A stretch of 16,937 nucleotides of DNA, taken from the NCBI GenBank assembly GCA_024636225.1, contig JAGXHN010000016.1, forward strand, positions 1-16,937. The letters are read 5' to 3'. Shown piece by piece: positions 14,863-16,937 of the stretch. The position numbers and the translations under genes are program-made. The DNA comes from Desulfuromonadaceae bacterium. GTDB taxonomy: Bacteria > Desulfobacterota > Desulfuromonadia > Desulfuromonadales > UBA2294. The notes beneath the pieces were generated by a model. The model was given only the letters and a program-made list of their open reading frames with translations, was not told the origin of the DNA and ran no database searches. The first letter of the stretch is position 1, and every line of letters begins with the position of its first letter.

Positions 14863-15534
14863 TTAATATATAATTATCGGGTCAACTTCCCAGCTAACGA
14901 TGCTGTCATATTCAGTTATCGTTAAAGCGTCACCGAAACTGACTGTCGCAACTCGATACTCATTGGCACCGATTGCCGTTTTTATCTCCTGAGTGAATAC
15001 ATCGGCACTTTGAGCGTTAACTCCGTATACAACAAAACCGATATTCACCAGATCGACGCCACTGTTTTCGATCGTGTATTGCAGACTAAAATTGACCTGT
15101 GTGGCGTTTCTGGAATTTTCGATAGCCACGAGTTCGTAAAGAGACACCTCCCCGGTAGGATCGGTGACGATGGCTTCAGGGAGTATGGTGCCGCCGACCG
15201 GGAGCACAGTTATCGTTACCTGAGCTGGCTCGCTGTCTTCGTCGCCATTATTGATGATCAGCTGAACAGTATAGGCGCCAACCAGATCGGGAGTAAAAGT
15301 CGTCAGGGGAGCGGTTGAATCGTCAAGGGTCGCTGTGCTTCCGGTAGGGGCATCTGTAATCGTCCAGAGGTAGGTTGGGGTTTTTGTGTTTTTTGGGATG
15401 CTGTTGGTTCCGTCGAGCGTAACAGTTGCGCCGAGGATAATCGTCTGATTACTGCCGGCATCAGCGACCGGAGCCGCTGAGCCGCAACTGACCAGCAAAA
15501 ACAGACCGGAAACGAGATAGAGTATGGCTTTCAA
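14863..15534 (-). CDS. PKD-domain lipoprotein of unknown function (UUG start)
   Basis: This 223-residue protein begins with a lipoprotein signal peptide whose lipobox is LVSC (Cys17), followed by Gly, which suggests the outer membrane. Residues 21-110 form a PKD-like beta-sandwich: PVADAGSNQTIILGATVTLD, then PTYLWTITDAP, then GAYTVQLIINNGDED. The remaining 110 residues (TGEVSLYELVAIENSRNATQ onward) look like a second beta-rich domain that I cannot name. The start is TTG at 15532-15534, 7 bases after AAGGAG. It has its own promoter. It lies between the tRNA-Arg gene and the tRNA 3' fragment, so it may be cargo of a former insertion. PKD domains usually serve binding or cell-surface contacts; no enzyme motif is seen. 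Confidence 0.82.
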   Translation of the reverse strand: MKAILYLVSGLFLLVSCGSAAPVADAGSNQTIILGATVTLDGTNSIPKNTKTPTYLWTITDAPTGSTATLDDSTAPLTTFTPDLVGAYTVQLIINNGDEDSEPAQVTITVLPVGGTILPEAIVTDPTGEVSLYELVAIENSRNATQVNFSLQYTIENSGVDLVNIGFVVYGVNAQSADVFTQEIKTAIGANEYRVATVSFGDALTITEYDSIVSWEVDPIIIY

Positions 15535-15579
15535 TTTTCCACTCCTTGTTTGATTTCTTCCCCCGTAAAGATATAAGTC

Positions 15580-15608
15580 TATATAACACTGGTTAATGTA
15601 AGGTGCAA
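15580..15608 (-). promoter_or_regulatory. Sigma-70 promoter of the PKD lipoprotein gene
   Basis: Read on the minus strand, TTGCAC (15608-15603) and TATATA (15585-15580) are separated by exactly 17 bases. The -10 lies 45 bases before the TTG start. The arrangement supports expression of the lipoprotein gene independently of its neighbours. Confidence 0.65.
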
Positions 15609-15642
15609 CGATTACAGCTGTTTGTGCGGTTTATTTAAATAG

Positions 15643-15687
15643 CTCTCAAACGATAGGTCGTGCTTTCAAGTCGCACCGAGGTCACCA
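15643..15687 (+). pseudogene. Fragment of tRNA-Arg 3' half (decayed)
   Basis: This is an ungapped match to tRNA-Arg from the anticodon loop to CCA; no 5' half can be recognised before it. The loop reads CTCTCAA instead of CTCCTAA and the anticodon stem is broken. In the T stem the outer A-T pair of the intact gene is a G-C pair here, a compensatory change. The innermost pair is lost (G to T opposite C). It cannot make a tRNA. It looks like the far attachment-site copy left by integration, or a partial gene duplication. Confidence 0.8.
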
Positions 15688-15701
15688 GTAAAAAAGCGGG
15701 T
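15643..15701 (+). repeat. Direct repeat copy 2 (candidate attachment site)
   Basis: This is the second copy of the tRNA-Arg 3'-half repeat, with nine mismatches to 14627-14685. Similarity starts abruptly at the anticodon loop and ends in the first arm of the terminator stem. That is the span often used as attB by tyrosine integrases. No integrase gene remains in the window. Confidence 0.75.
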
Positions 15702-15733
15702 AGTGCTACAGCAGTAGCGGTACCCGCTTTTTT
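15690..15733. terminator. Intrinsic terminator after the tRNA-Arg fragment
   Basis: Six A and GCGGGTA (15696-15702) pair with TACCCGC (15721-15727) and six T. Inside is a second stem, GCTAC (15705-15709) with GTAGC (15714-15718), around an AGCA loop. The left outer arm is shared with the tRNA-Arg terminator, but the inner stem differs. It still looks functional and can work on both strands. Confidence 0.88.
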
Positions 15734-16333
15734 GCGTTGTGCAGACATTTTTGAATTTCAATACTTGATTATCTCCCCACTGAACCTTGCCGATAAATTC
15801 CTGCCTCACTTGTCGATCGCAACTGTTGTTTTACTCTTGCAGGATTAAATAAAATAATAATTGTTGACTTGGATAGAATGCTGTTCTATAACGTTTACGA
15901 GAGCGTCAACTTGAGCCATGTTTTGATTTGTGATTATGTTGTGTCTATGTCGCTGTTCCAAGCTCTTTCTAGAATCGTTTCAAGCCCGATTTTACTGGAG
16001 TTTAGCTATTTATTTTTTTATTAAAAAATCGATATCATCAAAAGTCTTGAAATTTTTTATCAATCAAAGTTTATAAGCTTAAAGTTAATTGTCATTTAAA
16101 TATAATCTGCATCTGCTTGTATAACGCTATTATATTTCTTGCAGGGGAAGACAGTCTCAGTATACTGTCGATGTAGCGTGAAGGAAACTTTATTAACGTC
16201 TTCTCTTTTTTGATTCTGGAGTAAAGAGGGGCGCAAAGTTGATAGCTCTATTGCGGCAGGTTTGCTGCTTGTTGTGCTGATTCAGCCCAACAAGCAAAAA
16301 TTCGGTTCTATTTGTCAAGAGGAGGCCAATTTT
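15734..16333. other. 600-base gene-free, largely AT-rich stretch before the lipase gene
   Basis: No protein gene with a ribosome binding site is visible on either strand. Bases about 15840-16140 are visibly AT-rich compared with the rest of the window. A strong promoter lies at 15864-15892, and a TATAAT at 16101-16106 lacks a good -35. Two hairpins stand out: GACAGT/ACTGTC (16150-16169), and a long two-part stem GCTTGTTG-GCTG/CAGC-CAACAAGC (16267-16295) with no T-run after it. Bases 16181-16265 loosely resemble a c-di-GMP-I riboswitch core. If transcription starts near 15900, the lipase mRNA has a leader of about 435 bases, or a separate small RNA is made. Confidence 0.6.
15864..15892 (+). 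promoter_or_regulatory. Sigma-70 promoter in the gap upstream of the lipase gene
   Basis: TTGACT (15864-15869) and TATAAC (15887-15892) are separated by 17 bases, a near-consensus pair. The nearest downstream gene on this strand starts at 16334, so the promoter implies either a long leader or a non-coding transcript. Confidence 0.6.
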
Positions 16334-16937
16334 ATGTACAGGGTAATCTGGTTATTCGTCCTCTCATTACTGCTTCTGCTGACGGCTTGCAGCAGTAATG
16401 AGAATGTTGAAACAGAGCTCAATATCGACAGAAAAGGGTTTACCGCTTACTTTGACCTGACCGCAGGGGTAATTCCATTCCCGACTAACCTTTTGTTCAG
16501 TGGTTCAACCGATGGGACGCTGAATATCCCGGTCGTCGACCCGAATGCTTTTTCAGACCCGAAGGTGGCGATGAATGCTCTGGATGGTTTTTCGACTGTC
16601 GCGCCGATCAGCACGACCTTCAGCAGCGCCATCGACCCTGCTACCTTAACACCGGCTACCGTCAGACTGTTCGAAGTCACACTCAGCGGCATCGGTGGTG
16701 CTGTGACGGGGATTACACGCGAACTTGTTTTTGGTCTTGAATTCTTTGCAACACTCTCTTCGGTCGATCCGACCAATTCCACCTTGGTGATCCTCCCCAC
16801 GGCTCCCTTGAAATCGAGCAGCAGTTATATGGTCATGCTGACTGATGGTATCAAGAGTGCTGACGGCAGAGACCCGCAAATCTCTGCCCATTATATGATC
16901 GCCAAAACGCCAAACAGTCTTGTCGGAACGGCTGCAG
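16334..16937 (+). CDS. VolA/Pla-1-type extracellular lipase lipoprotein, N-terminal part
   Basis: The frame runs open from ATG 16334 to the window end, giving 201 residues of an unfinished gene. GAGGAGG lies 8 bases before the ATG. The signal peptide ends in lipobox LTAC (Cys19) followed by Ser, predicting an outer-membrane lipoprotein. The following sequence matches the N-terminal domain of the bacterial virulence-factor lipase family (Pla-1/cef, VolA): FDLTAGVIPFPTNLLFSGST, then DPKVAMNALDGFSTVAPIS, then VILPTAPLKSSSSYMVMLTD. VolA of Vibrio is a surface lysophospholipase. The catalytic alpha/beta-hydrolase domain lies beyond the window, so activity cannot be judged. The gene looks unlinked to its neighbours and has a long leader. 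Confidence 0.8.
   Translation, partial: MYRVIWLFVLSLLLLLTACSSNENVETELNIDRKGFTAYFDLTAGVIPFPTNLLFSGSTDGTLNIPVVDPNAFSDPKVAMNALDGFSTVAPISTTFSSAIDPATLTPATVRLFEVTLSGIGGAVTGITRELVFGLEFFATLSSVDPTNSTLVILPTAPLKSSSSYMVMLTDGIKSADGRDPQISAHYMIAKTPNSLVGTAA

Noticed and set aside
15605..15687. A second functional tRNA gene
   Set aside because: No acceptor 5' strand or D arm can be found before 15643, and the anticodon and inner T stems are broken.
15660..15848. Small protein gene (62 codons) over the tRNA fragment
   Set aside because: It runs through the tRNA fragment and a terminator stem, without a convincing ribosome binding site or recognisable sequence.
15936..16076. Possible 46-codon gene starting ATG near 15936
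   Set aside because: It has no Shine-Dalgarno, has low-complexity Phe/Lys/Ser content typical of random AT-rich DNA, and shows no similarity I recognise.
16447..16891. Minus-strand frames of 117 and 81 codons opposite the lipase gene
   Set aside because: They are shadows of the plus-strand lipase frame, which has a lipoprotein signal, a strong ribosome binding site and family motifs.
1..16937. CRISPR array, insertion sequence, toxin-antitoxin or defence operon
   Set aside because: No regularly spaced repeats, transposase, integrase or known defence domain is visible on either strand.

Overview
The window looks like one end-to-end contig from a Gram-negative bacterium, most likely of the Desulfuromonadales / Geobacter-Pelobacter group of the former Deltaproteobacteria. 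The evidence is the order thrS-infC-rpmI-rplT-pheS-pheT-ihfA-merR followed by surE-pcm-yqaA-nlpD-rpoS-apt, together with outer-membrane-type lipoproteins, IHF and RpoS. The first 11 bases match the end of the Nextera transposon mosaic end, so they are probably library adapter, not genome.

Layout. (1) 12-429: the C-terminal ACT end of homoserine dehydrogenase (+), closed by a bidirectional terminator. (2) 458-2332: an AMP-forming long-chain acyl-CoA synthetase (-) with an unusual central insertion. (3) 2442-9369: tRNA-Val(GAC) with its own promoter and terminator, then the translation cluster thrS, infC (AUA start), rpmI, rplT, a strong terminator, pheS and pheT. (4) 9390-14671: a near-consensus promoter, then ihfA, a MerR-type regulator, surE, pcm, a YqaA/DedA-family membrane protein, an NlpD-like lipoprotein with a degenerate M23 domain, rpoS, apt and tRNA-Arg(CCU). 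Spacings are short, so much of this may be co-transcribed. (5) 14672-16937: a different kind of region. It has a PKD-type lipoprotein gene (-), a decayed second copy of the 3' half of tRNA-Arg with its terminator, a 600-base AT-rich gene-free stretch with a strong promoter, and the start of a VolA/Pla-1-type extracellular lipase lipoprotein cut off by the window end.

How it fits together. The thrS-ihfA block makes translation factors, ribosomal proteins, two aminoacyl-tRNA synthetases and a nucleoid protein, in the same order as in E. coli. The surE-pcm-nlpD-rpoS block is the classic stationary-phase survival cluster, here with yqaA inserted. After tRNA-Arg the conserved core stops and accessory lipoprotein genes begin. 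The direct repeat of the tRNA 3' half (14627-14685 and 15643-15701, offset 1016) suggests this is an old integration site.

I found no complete novel defence or mobile system. The most interesting signals are the duplicated tRNA 3' end with a compensatory T-stem change, the AUA start of infC, a Shine-Dalgarno-sequestering leader before rplT, the tRNA-Val terminator sitting between the only visible promoter and thrS, and the long structured leader of the lipase gene.
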